Assembly (NCBI GenBank): GCA_043755435.1
Contig: JAYUSZ010000158.1
Coordinates: 5,331 to 69,330, forward strand
Source: JANXSF01 sp043755435
GTDB lineage: Bacteria > Acidobacteriota > Terriglobia > Bryobacterales > Bryobacteraceae
Direction of reading: 5' to 3'
DNA: 64,000 bases
The position numbers and the translations under genes were made by a program. The first letter of the stretch is position 1; the number at the start of each line of letters is the position of its first letter. This document shows, piece by piece, positions 34,656 to 43,341 of this stretch. Under the pieces are notes generated by a model. It was not told the DNA's origin and did not search any database. It saw only the letters and a program-made list of their open reading frames with translations.

Positions 34656-35390
34656 ATGACCAACATTTCCCGTCGCAAACTGATGATGTCCGGCTTGGTA
34701 GGTTCCGCAGGAGTATCCGGTATCGCGGTAGCTGCCCGCATCGCCGATCAACATGGTTTAGTGCCTCCCGATTCCCGCGGTATTTACGGTTTCGGCCATA
34801 CCCTGACCTATGCGGCGCAGCGGCTGCTGACACGTAATTCCAATGCTCGCGAGTTCAACCAAAGTCAGATTTCCAAAATTCCCCATCCCACAGGGGATCC
34901 GCCCAAGGGTGAGGAATTCCTCCGCTTACAAGCTGGTGGATTCAAGGATTGGAGTTTCAAAGTGGACGGCATGGTGAGCCGCCCCAGTTCGCTTTCGATT
35001 GCCGAGCTCAAGAGCTACCCGGCCCAGAGTCAGGTCACGCAGCTTGTTTGTGAAGAAGGCTGGTCCTACATTGCAAAGTGGACTGGAATCCCGCTCTCGC
35101 ACATTCTGAATTTTGCCGGGGCACTGCCGCAGGCTAAGTTTGTTGTGTACCATTCGATGGACGGCTGGGTTGATGCGATCGATATGGATGATGCGTTGCA
35201 CCCTCAAACACTGGTGACCTATGGAATGAATACCGGTGACCTGCCGGTGGGTCACGGCGGCCCACTACGAATGCGTCTTCCGAAGCAAATGGGTTATAAG
35301 AGTCTGAAATTTCTCAACAAGGTGACCGTCACCGATACGCTTGAAGGCGTGCCGGTGGGTGGAGCATATTCCTGGTACGCAGGTATCTGA
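34656..35390 (+). CDS. Molybdopterin-dependent oxidoreductase, sulfite-oxidase/MsrP fold (copy 2)
   Basis: A 244-residue paralogue of copy 1, same length and same Cys132 (QLVCEEGWSYIAKWTGIPLS). Tat signal ISRRKLMMSGLVGSAGVSGI. Conserved stretches such as RIADQHGLVPPDS, GEEFLRLQAGGFKDW and YSWYAGI at the very end are shared, while WVDAIDMDDALHPQTLV differs from copy 1 near the presumed substrate pocket (RVEAIDMSEAWHQQTLV). Both copies keep the cofactor Cys, so both may be active, possibly with different substrates or as a heterodimer. A 41-base gap separates them; a hairpin terminator follows. Confidence 0.92.
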   Translation: MTNISRRKLMMSGLVGSAGVSGIAVAARIADQHGLVPPDSRGIYGFGHTLTYAAQRLLTRNSNAREFNQSQISKIPHPTGDPPKGEEFLRLQAGGFKDWSFKVDGMVSRPSSLSIAELKSYPAQSQVTQLVCEEGWSYIAKWTGIPLSHILNFAGALPQAKFVVYHSMDGWVDAIDMDDALHPQTLVTYGMNTGDLPVGHGGPLRMRLPKQMGYKSLKFLNKVTVTDTLEGVPVGGAYSWYAGI

Positions 35391-35393
35391 TGG

Positions 35394-35441
35394 GAGGGGA
35401 GTTCTCCGGCCCTGCCTGAGCCGGAAAAACACCCCCTCTTT
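35394..35441 (+). terminator. Intrinsic terminator after the molybdoenzyme operon
   Basis: An outer stem GAGGGG (35394-35399) with CCCCTC (35433-35438) and an inner stem CCGGC (35406-35410) with GCCGG (35420-35424), then TTTT. Situated between convergent units; the katG stop on the other strand is at 35451. Confidence 0.65.
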
Positions 35442-35450
35442 TAGCCAAGC

Positions 35451-37649
35451 TCAGGCAAGGTCGTAGCGGTCAAGGTTCATCACCTTGTTCCAGGCGGCGA
35501 CGAAATCCTTCACGAATGCCTTTTTGGAGTCGGCACACCCATAGACTTCAGCGAGGGCCCGGAGCTGGGAGTTAGAACCGAAGACGAGATCAACGACGGT
35601 GCCCGTCCATTTGAGTTTGCCCGTCTTCCGATCGTGCCCCTCAAGCACGCCTTCCGAGGTAGCGGACTTTTGCCACTTCGTGTTCATGTCAAGCAGGTTG
35701 ACGAAGAAATCATTCGTGAACGTTCCTGGCTGCTTGGTGAAAACACCCTCTTTGGACTGCCCGAAGTTTGCACCCAGGGCGCGCATGCCACCAACCAGAA
35801 CCGTCATCTCGGGAGCAGTCAGGTTCATCAGGCAAGCTCGATCGAGCAGCAGTTCAGCCGCTGAACTTTCGTGTCCTTTACGGAGATAGTTACGGAAACC
35901 GTCGGCGATTGGCTCGAGTACGGCGAAGGAATGAACATCAGTCTGATCCTGCGACGCGTCGGTGCGCCCCGGTGAAAAGGGTACCTTCACGTCGTGGCCG
36001 GCTTTCTTCGCCGCTGACTCGACGGCTGCGCAGCCGCCCAGAACGATAAGGTCAGCAAGCGATACCTTTTTCGAACCGCTATTGAAATCCTTCTGGATTC
36101 CTTCCAGCGTCTTAAGAACTTTCGCCAATTTGGCTGGCTGGTTGACTTCCCAATTTTTTTGCGGAGCAAGGCGGATGCGTGCTCCATTGGCACCACCGCG
36201 CTTATCGCTGCCGCGGAACGTTGCCGCAGAGGCCCAGGCCGTTGTGACGAGTTGAGAGATGGAAAGTCCAGATGCCAGAATTTTGGCCTTCAGCGCAGCA
36301 ATGTCCTTCACCCCAATCAGTTTATGATTCACTGCCGGAACAGGGTCCTGCCAGATCAACGGCTGTGCGGGTACCAGTGGACCAAGGTATCGTGAAACAG
36401 GACCCATATCGCGATGAGTCAGTTTGTACCAGGCTTTGGCAAACGCGTCGGCAAATGCCTTTGGGTTTTTATGGAAGTGCCTGGAAATTTTCTCGTAAGC
36501 AGGGTCCGCCTTCAGCGAAAGATCGGTGGTGAACATGATTGGGGCATGCTTCTTCGATGGATCGTACGCATCGGGGACAGTGCCTGCAGCAGAAGCATCC
36601 TTGGGTGCCCATTGATGTGCACCGCCAGGACCTTTGGTTAGCACCCATTCATAGTTGAACAGGTTGTCGAAGTAGTTGTTGTCCCACTTTATAGGATTGG
36701 TGGTCCATGCGCCTTCGAGTCCGCTGGTGATTGCGTCGGCACCTACTCCGGTGCCAAAGGAGTTCTTCCAGCCGAAGCCTTGCTCTTCAATCCCAGCGGC
36801 TTCGGGCTCTGGGCCAACATACTTATTCGCATCGGCAGCGCCGTGGGCTTTGCCGAAGGTGTGACCGCCGGCGATTAGTGCCACTGTCTCCTCGTCATTC
36901 ATCGCCATGCGGGCGAAGGTCTCACGGATGTCCCTGGCAGCAGCAAGCGGATCAGGGTTGCCGTTGGGTCCTTGCGGATTCACATAGATCAGGCCCATTT
37001 GAACCGCGCCAAGGGGATTGTCCAACTGACGGTCGCCGCGGTAGCGCTGGTCTCCCAACCATGTGGATTCAGGTCCCCAGTAAATGTCTTCTTCCGGCTC
37101 CCAGATGTCTTCACGGCCACCGGCGAAACCAGCGGTCTTCAGTCCCATCGATTCCAACGCGACGTTACCACTGAGGATCATTAGGTCGGCCCAGGATATT
37201 TTCTGGCCATACTTTTGCTTGATTGGCCAAAGTAAGCGGCGTGCCTTGTCAAGGCTGACGTTGTCCGGCCAACTGTTGAGGGGCGCGAACCTTTGCGATC
37301 CGGAACCTCCTCCTCCGCGGCCATCGGCGATGCGGTAAGTACCTGCGCTATGCCATGCCATGCGAATGAACAGCGGACCATAATGGCCGTAGTCAGCGGG
37401 CCACCAATCCTGTGATTTGGTCATCAGAGCATGCAGGTCCTTGATCACGGCCTGCAGGTTGAGACTCTTGAATTCCTTCGCATAATTGAACCCCTCGTCC
37501 AAAGGATTGGACAGAGGAGATCGCTGGTGCAGGATCCTCAAATTCAGTTGATCGGGCCACCAGTTTGCGTTGCTTGCGGCTCCAACGGTTGTGTGTTTGC
37601 GAGCGCCGGCTGAGAACGGGCACTGGGCTTCGGTGGGTTGTTTTTCCAT
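35451..37649 (-). CDS. katG: Catalase-peroxidase
   Basis: A 732-residue bifunctional haem enzyme that removes hydrogen peroxide. It has both halves of the duplicated peroxidase fold. Distal-side residues are in RMAWHSAGTYRIADGRGG near 95, including the Trp of the Met-Tyr-Trp adduct; Tyr is in MGLIYVNPQGPNGNPDPLAA and Met in FARMAMNDEETVALIAGGHT; the proximal His is in AGGHTFGKAHG near 263. The C-terminal half keeps SDKRGGANGARIRLAPQKNW. It lies 36 bases downstream of perR on the same strand, so it is a peroxide-inducible operon by inference. Length is usual for the family. Confidence 0.97.
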   Translation of the reverse strand: MEKQPTEAQCPFSAGARKHTTVGAASNANWWPDQLNLRILHQRSPLSNPLDEGFNYAKEFKSLNLQAVIKDLHALMTKSQDWWPADYGHYGPLFIRMAWHSAGTYRIADGRGGGGSGSQRFAPLNSWPDNVSLDKARRLLWPIKQKYGQKISWADLMILSGNVALESMGLKTAGFAGGREDIWEPEEDIYWGPESTWLGDQRYRGDRQLDNPLGAVQMGLIYVNPQGPNGNPDPLAAARDIRETFARMAMNDEETVALIAGGHTFGKAHGAADANKYVGPEPEAAGIEEQGFGWKNSFGTGVGADAITSGLEGAWTTNPIKWDNNYFDNLFNYEWVLTKGPGGAHQWAPKDASAAGTVPDAYDPSKKHAPIMFTTDLSLKADPAYEKISRHFHKNPKAFADAFAKAWYKLTHRDMGPVSRYLGPLVPAQPLIWQDPVPAVNHKLIGVKDIAALKAKILASGLSISQLVTTAWASAATFRGSDKRGGANGARIRLAPQKNWEVNQPAKLAKVLKTLEGIQKDFNSGSKKVSLADLIVLGGCAAVESAAKKAGHDVKVPFSPGRTDASQDQTDVHSFAVLEPIADGFRNYLRKGHESSAAELLLDRACLMNLTAPEMTVLVGGMRALGANFGQSKEGVFTKQPGTFTNDFFVNLLDMNTKWQKSATSEGVLEGHDRKTGKLKWTGTVVDLVFGSNSQLRALAEVYGCADSKKAFVKDFVAAWNKVMNLDRYDLA

Positions 37650-37685
37650 ATGTTTATCCTCTCGAATTAGTCAAATTTCTCAAAC

Positions 37686-38156
37686 TTATAATATCGTGCC
37701 CTTCGACTTCTTCCGGCTAGGCGGTTTGCAGCTCTTGCACACTCCAACAAACTCCACCCGGCATTGTTGGACGGAGAATCCTACAGGCAACTCGCTGGTT
37801 GGCAAACGAATTGGCTGCACAGCGGTTTCTTCAATATCGAAGATTGCCTTGCACGAGGAACAGACCAAGTGATGGTGCGGAGTCATGTTCGATTCCAGAC
37901 GCAACGAACCGTGATGGAGAGTTACTTCCCTCAGAACGCCTGAATCGAGGAAAGTCTTCACGTTCTTGTAAATGGTGCCTAGGGAAATGGATGGAATCCG
38001 CTGCCTGACCTGCTCGTAGATCAATTCCGGGGTCGGATGCTGGCGCGAATCGACAACAGCTTCGTAGATTACTTGCCGCTGGTAAGTGAAGGCAAGACCT
38101 TGCTCTCTACAGCGCCTGCGGAAGTCTTCGAGTGCTTGAGCACGCATGCCGGACAT
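37686..38156 (-). CDS. perR: Fur-family peroxide regulator (PerR-like)
   Basis: A 150-160 residue winged-helix metalloregulator. DNA-binding domain: RRRCREQGLAFTYQRQVIYE and HPTPELIYEQVRQRIPSISL-GTIYKNVKTFLDSGVL. The regulatory HxH region is MTPHHHLVCSSCKAIFDIEE with a CxxC; a second CxxC is in VGVCKSCKPP, so a structural zinc site is present. Its position 36 bases before katG points to PerR rather than Fur. Start: ATG 38156 chosen; an in-frame TTG at 38162 and an ATG at 38147 are alternatives, none with a clear ribosome binding site. Palindromes in its own promoter suggest autoregulation. Confidence 0.9.
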   Translation of the reverse strand: MSGMRAQALEDFRRRCREQGLAFTYQRQVIYEAVVDSRQHPTPELIYEQVRQRIPSISLGTIYKNVKTFLDSGVLREVTLHHGSLRLESNMTPHHHLVCSSCKAIFDIEETAVQPIRLPTSELPVGFSVQQCRVEFVGVCKSCKPPSRKKSKGTIL

Positions 38157-38160
38157 TGAC

Positions 38161-38203
38161 AATAATAGTTAAACAGGAATAATTATCCGGTGTCAACTAT
38201 TAT
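38161..38203 (-). promoter_or_regulatory. Promoter and PerR-box-like palindromes for perR-katG
   Basis: ATAATAGTT (38162-38170) and AACTATTAT (38195-38203) form a perfect inverted repeat. Between them GGAATAATTATCC (38176-38188) is a near-palindrome resembling a 7-1-7 PerR/Fur box. A -35-like TTGACA (minus strand, 38196-38191) lies in the same segment, so repressor binding would block transcription. The repeats end at the start codon. Confidence 0.55.
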
Positions 38204-38397
38204 CTTCTAAGTGTCACGGCTTTTTTAAGGCTGATCGCCCTTCGGCGAATTTTCTTTCCGTCCCCTTCGCTTTGGTTGCAACAACAGGCCGGGAGGACTA
38301 CGTTACGCGGCCAACTTGTACCCTCATGCTAGGATAATATTGTGAACTTTAGCCGGAATTCAACCGTCTAAATATCCAACAGGAGTTCCATCTACAA

Positions 38398-39822
38398 GTG
38401 AAACCGTGGAAAATAGTTGTCGGAATCGTTGCTCTACTGGCTATCGCCGGTGCGATTTACGCCAGCATTCAATACAATCAGAAAGGCATTATCAGCGTTC
38501 AAACCGGGAAAGCCGTCCGGCAGGATCTAACTTCGCTTGTAACTGCTTCCGGTGAGATTAAGCCTCGCAATTACATCAACATAGGCAGCAATGCGCAGGC
38601 CCCTTCAAGGATCACATCGATCCTGGTTACCGAAGGCCAACGCGTCAAGAAAGGGCAAACCCTTGCTACGCTTGAATCCGTGCAGCCGGAAGCCGATCTG
38701 GCAGCCCAGCGCGCTTCAGTTGGTGTATCCGAAGCCGATTCTTCCTCCGCCGAAGCTGCTTTCAAATCACAGGATCAGAATATCGCCACGCTTGAAGCCA
38801 CCTTGGAGCGCATCCGAACCGATTCGCAAAAGGCGAGACTCAACATGGATCGCGCCAATAAGCTGAAGCCCGAAGGTTTGATTGCCCAGCAGGATTACGA
38901 TCTGCGCAACGCAGAACTCCAGTCTTCGCTTGCCGCCATTCGCGAATCGGAAGCACGCATTGCCCAGGCAAAGGCCCAGCGGGACCAGTTCAAGGCGCAA
39001 TTGAATGCCGCCCAAAAGCGTGTCAATGTTTCACAGGCCCAAGTTCGCCGCGCTGTTGACGTGCTCCAGCGCACCATCGCCACTGCCCCTCTGGACGGCA
39101 TGGTCACCAATCTTCCAGTGCGCGTCGGTGAAACCGTTGTTTCCGGTATTCAGAACTCACCGGCCAGCCTGATCATGACCATTGCGGACATGTCACTGAT
39201 CACCGCTGAAGTGAAAGTGGATGAAACTGATATTGTGAATGTGAAGCTGGATCAGGTGGTGGACATCACCATTGACGCGATTCCCGGCAAGACTTTCAAA
39301 GGGCACGTCCTTGAAATCGGTAACACGGCGATTCTTCGTTCCACGGGTTTGGCTGCTTCGCAAAGTGCCATTTCCAGCCAGGAAGCGAAGGATTTCAAGG
39401 TAGTCGTAGCCTTGGATAATCCGCCAACGGAAATTCGTCCTGGACTCAGCTGCACTTCCAAAATCATTACTTCCGTTCGGGAAAAGGTGGTTTCCATACC
39501 TATTCAGGCGCTCACGGTTCGCCAAAAGGGCGATCTTGAACCGAAGAAAGAAGGCCAGAAAGATACTCCACCTCCTACTACAGATCCGGTTGCGATGAAG
39601 GCTCGCAAGGAAGAAGTACAGGGCGTATTTGTCATCGCCGGGGAAAAGGCTGTGTTCCGGAAAGTGGACACAGGCATAACCGGTGCAACCGATATTGAAG
39701 TGCTCAATGGCCTCAAGGAAGGGGACGAGATTATCACTGGAAGCTATAAGGTGATCCGTACTTTAAAGAATGAAGCCAAAGTGAAAGTGGACAACAAGAG
39801 TCCTATCAAGGCAGAATCATAA
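38398..39822 (+). CDS. RND/MacA-like periplasmic adaptor (membrane fusion protein)
   Basis: A 474-residue adaptor starting at GTG 38398. A single N-terminal membrane anchor (IVVGIVALLAIAGAIYAS, 5-22) precedes a lipoyl-like half (ITSILVTEGQRVKKGQTLAT), a long coiled-coil hairpin (about 95-225) with Ala/Gln/Glu-rich helices, RTIATAPLDGMVTNLPVRVG with the second lipoyl half, and beta-barrel and proximal domains (VKVDETDIVNVKLDQVVDIT). It resembles MacA. The next gene encodes the matching ATPase seven bases downstream, so the pair is an ABC-type efflux or lipoprotein/peptide export unit. No outer-membrane factor in the unit. Confidence 0.9.
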   Translation: MKPWKIVVGIVALLAIAGAIYASIQYNQKGIISVQTGKAVRQDLTSLVTASGEIKPRNYINIGSNAQAPSRITSILVTEGQRVKKGQTLATLESVQPEADLAAQRASVGVSEADSSSAEAAFKSQDQNIATLEATLERIRTDSQKARLNMDRANKLKPEGLIAQQDYDLRNAELQSSLAAIRESEARIAQAKAQRDQFKAQLNAAQKRVNVSQAQVRRAVDVLQRTIATAPLDGMVTNLPVRVGETVVSGIQNSPASLIMTIADMSLITAEVKVDETDIVNVKLDQVVDITIDAIPGKTFKGHVLEIGNTAILRSTGLAASQSAISSQEAKDFKVVVALDNPPTEIRPGLSCTSKIITSVREKVVSIPIQALTVRQKGDLEPKKEGQKDTPPPTTDPVAMKARKEEVQGVFVIAGEKAVFRKVDTGITGATDIEVLNGLKEGDEIITGSYKVIRTLKNEAKVKVDNKSPIKAES

Positions 39823-39829
39823 ATACACC

Positions 39830-40567
39830 ATGGCAACGGCAGAATTAGCGACTAACGCGAAAGGGTTACAACTTCGCCAGGATAAGATTGTCATCCGGAC
39901 CTACGATCTTTGGAAGACCTATCAAATGGGCGATCAGACAATCAACGCCGTTTCTGGTGTTGACATTGAGATTAAGCGTGGCGAGTACGTTGCCATTATG
40001 GGTCCATCGGGTTCGGGAAAATCGACTCTTATGAACTTGATTGGCTGTCTGGACAGTCCATCTAAGGGCGACTATTACATTAACGGCAATCTGGTCAGCG
40101 AAATGAACGACGACCAGTTGGCCCATATTCGCAATAAAGAAGTTGGGTTCGTTTTTCAAACCTTCAACCTGCTGGCAAGAGCCACTTCATTGCATAATGT
40201 GGAACTGCCGCTGATTTATGCTGGAATTGATAGCAAAACGCGTATTGAAAGGGCCACCCAGGCATTGCGGCAAGTGGATCTGTTTGAGCGCATGTATCAC
40301 AAACCCAACGAGCTTTCCGGTGGACAGCGGCAACGCGTAGCTATTGCCCGGGCTTTGGTGACCAATCCGTCAATTCTGCTTGCTGACGAACCGACTGGAG
40401 CGCTCGATTCCACCACTGGTATTGAAATTATGGGCTTGTTTGAGCGCCTGTATCAGCAGGGCAATACGATTATTCTGGTTACCCACGAACATGACATTGC
40501 CATGCATGCTAATCGCGTGATCTTCATTCGCGACGGTAGGATTGAGCGCGACGAGAAGATTAAATAA
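39830..40567 (+). CDS. ABC transporter ATPase (MacB/LolD-type)
   Basis: A 245-residue ATPase. Walker A GPSGSGKSTLMNLIG near residues 58-72, Q-loop GFVFQTFNLLARATSLHNVE, signature LSGGQRQRVAIARAL near 162-176, Walker B ILLADEPTGALDS and the switch His in VTHEHD. These belong to the MacB/LolD/FtsE family, which works with FtsX-fold permeases. All catalytic residues are present. Seven bases after the MacA-like adaptor, but no permease gene follows: the next frame on this strand is a sulfatase 840 bases away. Its 3' end overlaps a convergent PEP-CTERM gene by eight bases. Confidence 0.95.
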   Translation: MATAELATNAKGLQLRQDKIVIRTYDLWKTYQMGDQTINAVSGVDIEIKRGEYVAIMGPSGSGKSTLMNLIGCLDSPSKGDYYINGNLVSEMNDDQLAHIRNKEVGFVFQTFNLLARATSLHNVELPLIYAGIDSKTRIERATQALRQVDLFERMYHKPNELSGGQRQRVAIARALVTNPSILLADEPTGALDSTTGIEIMGLFERLYQQGNTIILVTHEHDIAMHANRVIFIRDGRIERDEKIK

Positions 40568-41105
40568 AGACAGGCTTTTTTAACTTTTTCATTCCGAGCA
40601 GTATCAGGCCTAGCCCCAACATCGCCATGGTTCCGGCTTCAGGCGTCGCTGTAATATTACCTGGCCCATTAATGCTGTTGTTAGCCGTTCCCGCATCTGT
40701 ATTCCTGTACCCGGTGGTAACAAGCACATAGGTGCCGATTGTAAGCGAGGAACTGAAACCAGATTGGCCAATGAACCCTAAATCATCGTTGCCATCGATT
40801 GCGTTCAACAGTGGATTCAGTGGATTAAACGACGTCCTGTAAAGCAGGGTGTAGTTATCCCAATTCACAGGGCTGGTGGAAAGGCTGTTGAAAGTATAGC
40901 TTCCTGCCAGGTCAATTGAAAAGGTCCGTGCCGAGTATGCAACTGCCGTTCCCAACGCGGAAAGACCCAGTGGCGTTCCTCCCGCCGGATTTGCTATGGG
41001 CCTGTTAAAGGTCGGCTGCCCCGTAGTTACCACGGTGTAACTAAAACTGCCTGCATAAAGAGGCGAGAGCGTCGCGAACGCGATAACTAGGTATCGATTT
41101 CTCAT
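40560..41105 (-). CDS. PEP-CTERM-like secreted protein with variant motif
   Basis: A 181-residue exported protein. Signal peptide 1-18 (NRYLVIAFATLSPLYA). The middle is a beta-rich pseudo-repeat domain (SIDLAGSYTFNSLSTSPVNW, GYRNTDAGTANNS). The C-terminal segment TPEAGTMAMLGLGLILLG followed by MKKLKKPVFI has the layout of a PEP-CTERM signal, but the core is PEA rather than PEP, and the last residues are hydrophobic, not basic. Exosortase processing is therefore less certain than for the two proteins at 3-5 kb. It lies convergent to the ATPase gene with an eight-base overlap. Confidence 0.8.
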   Translation of the reverse strand: MRNRYLVIAFATLSPLYAGSFSYTVVTTGQPTFNRPIANPAGGTPLGLSALGTAVAYSARTFSIDLAGSYTFNSLSTSPVNWDNYTLLYRTSFNPLNPLLNAIDGNDDLGFIGQSGFSSSLTIGTYVLVTTGYRNTDAGTANNSINGPGNITATPEAGTMAMLGLGLILLGMKKLKKPVFI

Positions 41106-41404
41106 TGGTGATTCCTTTTCCGAACTTCTCGTCTGCTAATACTTTCTACTAATCCTCGATACTTCGGAAGTAGGGCAATTCCTAAATCCCAAACTGAACT
41201 TTCTTAGCTAACCCCAAGTTTTTGAGCTGGAACTAAACCTTCGGACTAAGAAACCGAAACAGCAATCAGGTATCGATTTATTTTTGTTGCAGCACATCCA
41301 TATTCACTTTGTCTTATCCCGCGCATTACTTGAACTAGTGTATTTCCTATATTCGGAGTCAAGTTTTCCTAGCACTTGACCGATTCATCTCCCACTCGGT
41401 ACCC
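41106..41404. other. AT-rich intergenic region before the sulfatase
   Basis: About 300 bases with no gene seen. It should contain promoters for the divergent PEP-CTERM gene and sulfatase; no hexamer pair stood out clearly. Confidence 0.4.
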
Positions 41405-42934
41405 ATGGGGGATACAATACTTAGTGTGCTAAACCGACGAAATTTTCTTCGCACCGCAGCTGCGGCTCCCATGTTTGCTGCCACTGCATCGAAACCCAAT
41501 GTTATTGTGATTTTGGCGGATGACATTGGCTATGGAGACCTTAGCTGCTATGGCGCTACGAAGGTAAAGACACCTAACCTGGACCTGCTTGCAAAGAAAG
41601 GGCTACGCTTCACTGATGCCCACGCTGCCGCAGCTACTTGCACCCCTACCCGGTACGCGATGATGACCGGCCAATACGCCTTTCGTAAAAAGGGCACAAA
41701 CATCCTTCCAGGTGACGCGAACATCATCGTAGAACCAGGCCAAACCACGGTGCAATCGGTCTTCAAGAAAGCAGGATATGCAACCGGAGCTGTTGGGAAA
41801 TGGCATCTGGGGTTGGGTAAGAAAACAATTGATTGGAATACCGATATCAAACCCGGGCCATTAGAAATTGGATTTGATTATGCATTTCTTATTCCGGCTA
41901 CGGGGGACCGCGTTCCCTGCGTTTACGTTGAGAACCATCGTGTGGTTGGGCTCGACCCGAAAGACCCGATCACAGTGAATTATCAGGATCGAATCGGAAC
42001 CGAGCCGACGGGTAAGGAACGACCTGATCTTCTGAAAATGAAGCTTTCCAATGGCCACGATCAAACCATTGTCAACGGCATCAGCCGCATTGGGTATATG
42101 ACTGGAGGCAAGAAAGCACTATGGGTAGATGAGGATATGGCCAAAACCATTACCGGTAAAGCCGTGGATTTCATCACCCGGAATCAAAAGAAGCCATTCT
42201 ACTTATATTTCGCCACGCACGATATTCATGTTCCGCGGGTTCCTGAGGCTCGCTTCAAAGGATCGAGCGGCTGCGGCGTTCGTTGCGATGCCATTCAGGA
42301 ACTGGATTGGTCGGTGGGCCAGATCATGGCTACTTTGGAACGGCTGAAATTGGCTGAGAATACGTTGCTGATCTTCACCAGTGACAACGGAGCGGTGATT
42401 GACGATGGGTACGCCGATGGATCAGTTGAAAACGCGAATGGTCATCAGGCAAGCGGTGTTCTACGTGGCGGCAAGTACAGCATGTATGAGGGTGGAACGC
42501 GGCTACCGTTCATTGCAAGGTGGCCAGCGCGGATCAAGGCTGGGGAATCCAGCGCCTTGGTGTGCCAGGTGGACTTGATGGCTAGTTTTGCGGCGCTGAC
42601 CGGCGCGAAACTATCGGGAGAAGATGGACCTGACAGTTTCAATATGCTGCCTGCGCTGCTGGGGGAATCGCAACAAGGTCGAGATTATTTAGTGGAGCAG
42701 GCGGCGGGGCTCTCCATTCGAAAGGGAAATTGGAAGCTGGTTCCGAAGAGACCTGGGATGGATGGGAAGAAGGGAAATGGCCGGCGAGCTCCAGAAGGTT
42801 TGGAAACGGAGTTGTTTGATTTGTCCAAGGATCTTGGGGAGCAGAACAATATAGCGGCCAGTCACCCGGAAATTGTGCAGGAGATGTCTGAGTTACTGGC
42901 TAAAGTTCGAGATGGTGGACGGAGCAGGCCCTAA
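41405..42934 (+). CDS. Tat-exported sulfatase (arylsulfatase family)
   Basis: A 509-residue formylglycine-dependent sulfatase. Twin-arginine signal LNRRNFLRTAAAAPMFAAT near 9-27; a start at the GTG encoding the residue before LNRRNF is possible, and no clear ribosome binding site decides. Metal-binding opening NVIVILADDIGYGDLSCYG near 31-49; the signature Cys79 in ATCTPTRYAMMTGQY (C-x-P-x-R, modified to formylglycine); GKWHLGLG near 137; FTSDNGAVIDDG metal residues near 322. Hydrolyses sulfate esters, probably of polysaccharides. The modifying enzyme (FGE) is not in the window. It ends in a four-base overlap with the convergent arsR-type gene. Confidence 0.93.
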   Translation: MGDTILSVLNRRNFLRTAAAAPMFAATASKPNVIVILADDIGYGDLSCYGATKVKTPNLDLLAKKGLRFTDAHAAAATCTPTRYAMMTGQYAFRKKGTNILPGDANIIVEPGQTTVQSVFKKAGYATGAVGKWHLGLGKKTIDWNTDIKPGPLEIGFDYAFLIPATGDRVPCVYVENHRVVGLDPKDPITVNYQDRIGTEPTGKERPDLLKMKLSNGHDQTIVNGISRIGYMTGGKKALWVDEDMAKTITGKAVDFITRNQKKPFYLYFATHDIHVPRVPEARFKGSSGCGVRCDAIQELDWSVGQIMATLERLKLAENTLLIFTSDNGAVIDDGYADGSVENANGHQASGVLRGGKYSMYEGGTRLPFIARWPARIKAGESSALVCQVDLMASFAALTGAKLSGEDGPDSFNMLPALLGESQQGRDYLVEQAAGLSIRKGNWKLVPKRPGMDGKKGNGRRAPEGLETELFDLSKDLGEQNNIAASHPEIVQEMSELLAKVRDGGRSRP

Positions 42935-43308
42935 GCCACCGGGTCTGACGGAGTGGCCGACGCTGCCCAAACGGTACGGGTTTCCTCAATTGCCGTTCGG
43001 AGTTCCGCAGCTTGGCTGATGGATGATTCCAGAAAATCGAGACCAGTAAGTAGCCATTGGGCAATCGCAGGCTGTGACAATCGATAAAATACATGCCGTC
43101 CCTCTTTGCGTTCTTCAACCAAACGATGGGATCGCAGAAGCGAAAGGTGCTGGGAAACGGCAGAGTGAGCCAAGCCCAGCGCCGCTTGCAGTGAGTTCAC
43201 GTCGCGCTCAGAATCTCGCAATTCCTCAATGATACGAATACGATGCGGGTGAGAAATCACCGAAAGGAGCTTGGCCAGTTCTTTTGAAGTGTGGGAGCGG
43301 TGAGGCAT
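42931..43308 (-). CDS. ArsR-family transcriptional regulator
   Basis: A 125-residue winged-helix repressor: ELAKLLSVISHPHRIRIIEE, then DSERDVNSLQAALGLAHSAV, SQHLSLLRSHRLVEERKEGR and HVFYRLSQPAIAQWLLTGLD. It lacks the ELCVCDL-type Cys motif of metal sensors, so the signal may not be a metal. Divergent from the ABC/HlyD/TolC exporter with 99 bases between the starts, and an inverted repeat overlapping the exporter promoter. It is therefore the probable local regulator of the exporter (inference). Its 3' end overlaps the sulfatase stop by four bases. Confidence 0.88.
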   Translation of the reverse strand: MPHRSHTSKELAKLLSVISHPHRIRIIEELRDSERDVNSLQAALGLAHSAVSQHLSLLRSHRLVEERKEGRHVFYRLSQPAIAQWLLTGLDFLESSISQAAELRTAIEETRTVWAASATPSDPVA

Positions 43309-43341
43309 CTCATTGCTATGGTAAAAGAATGCCTGCTAAAA

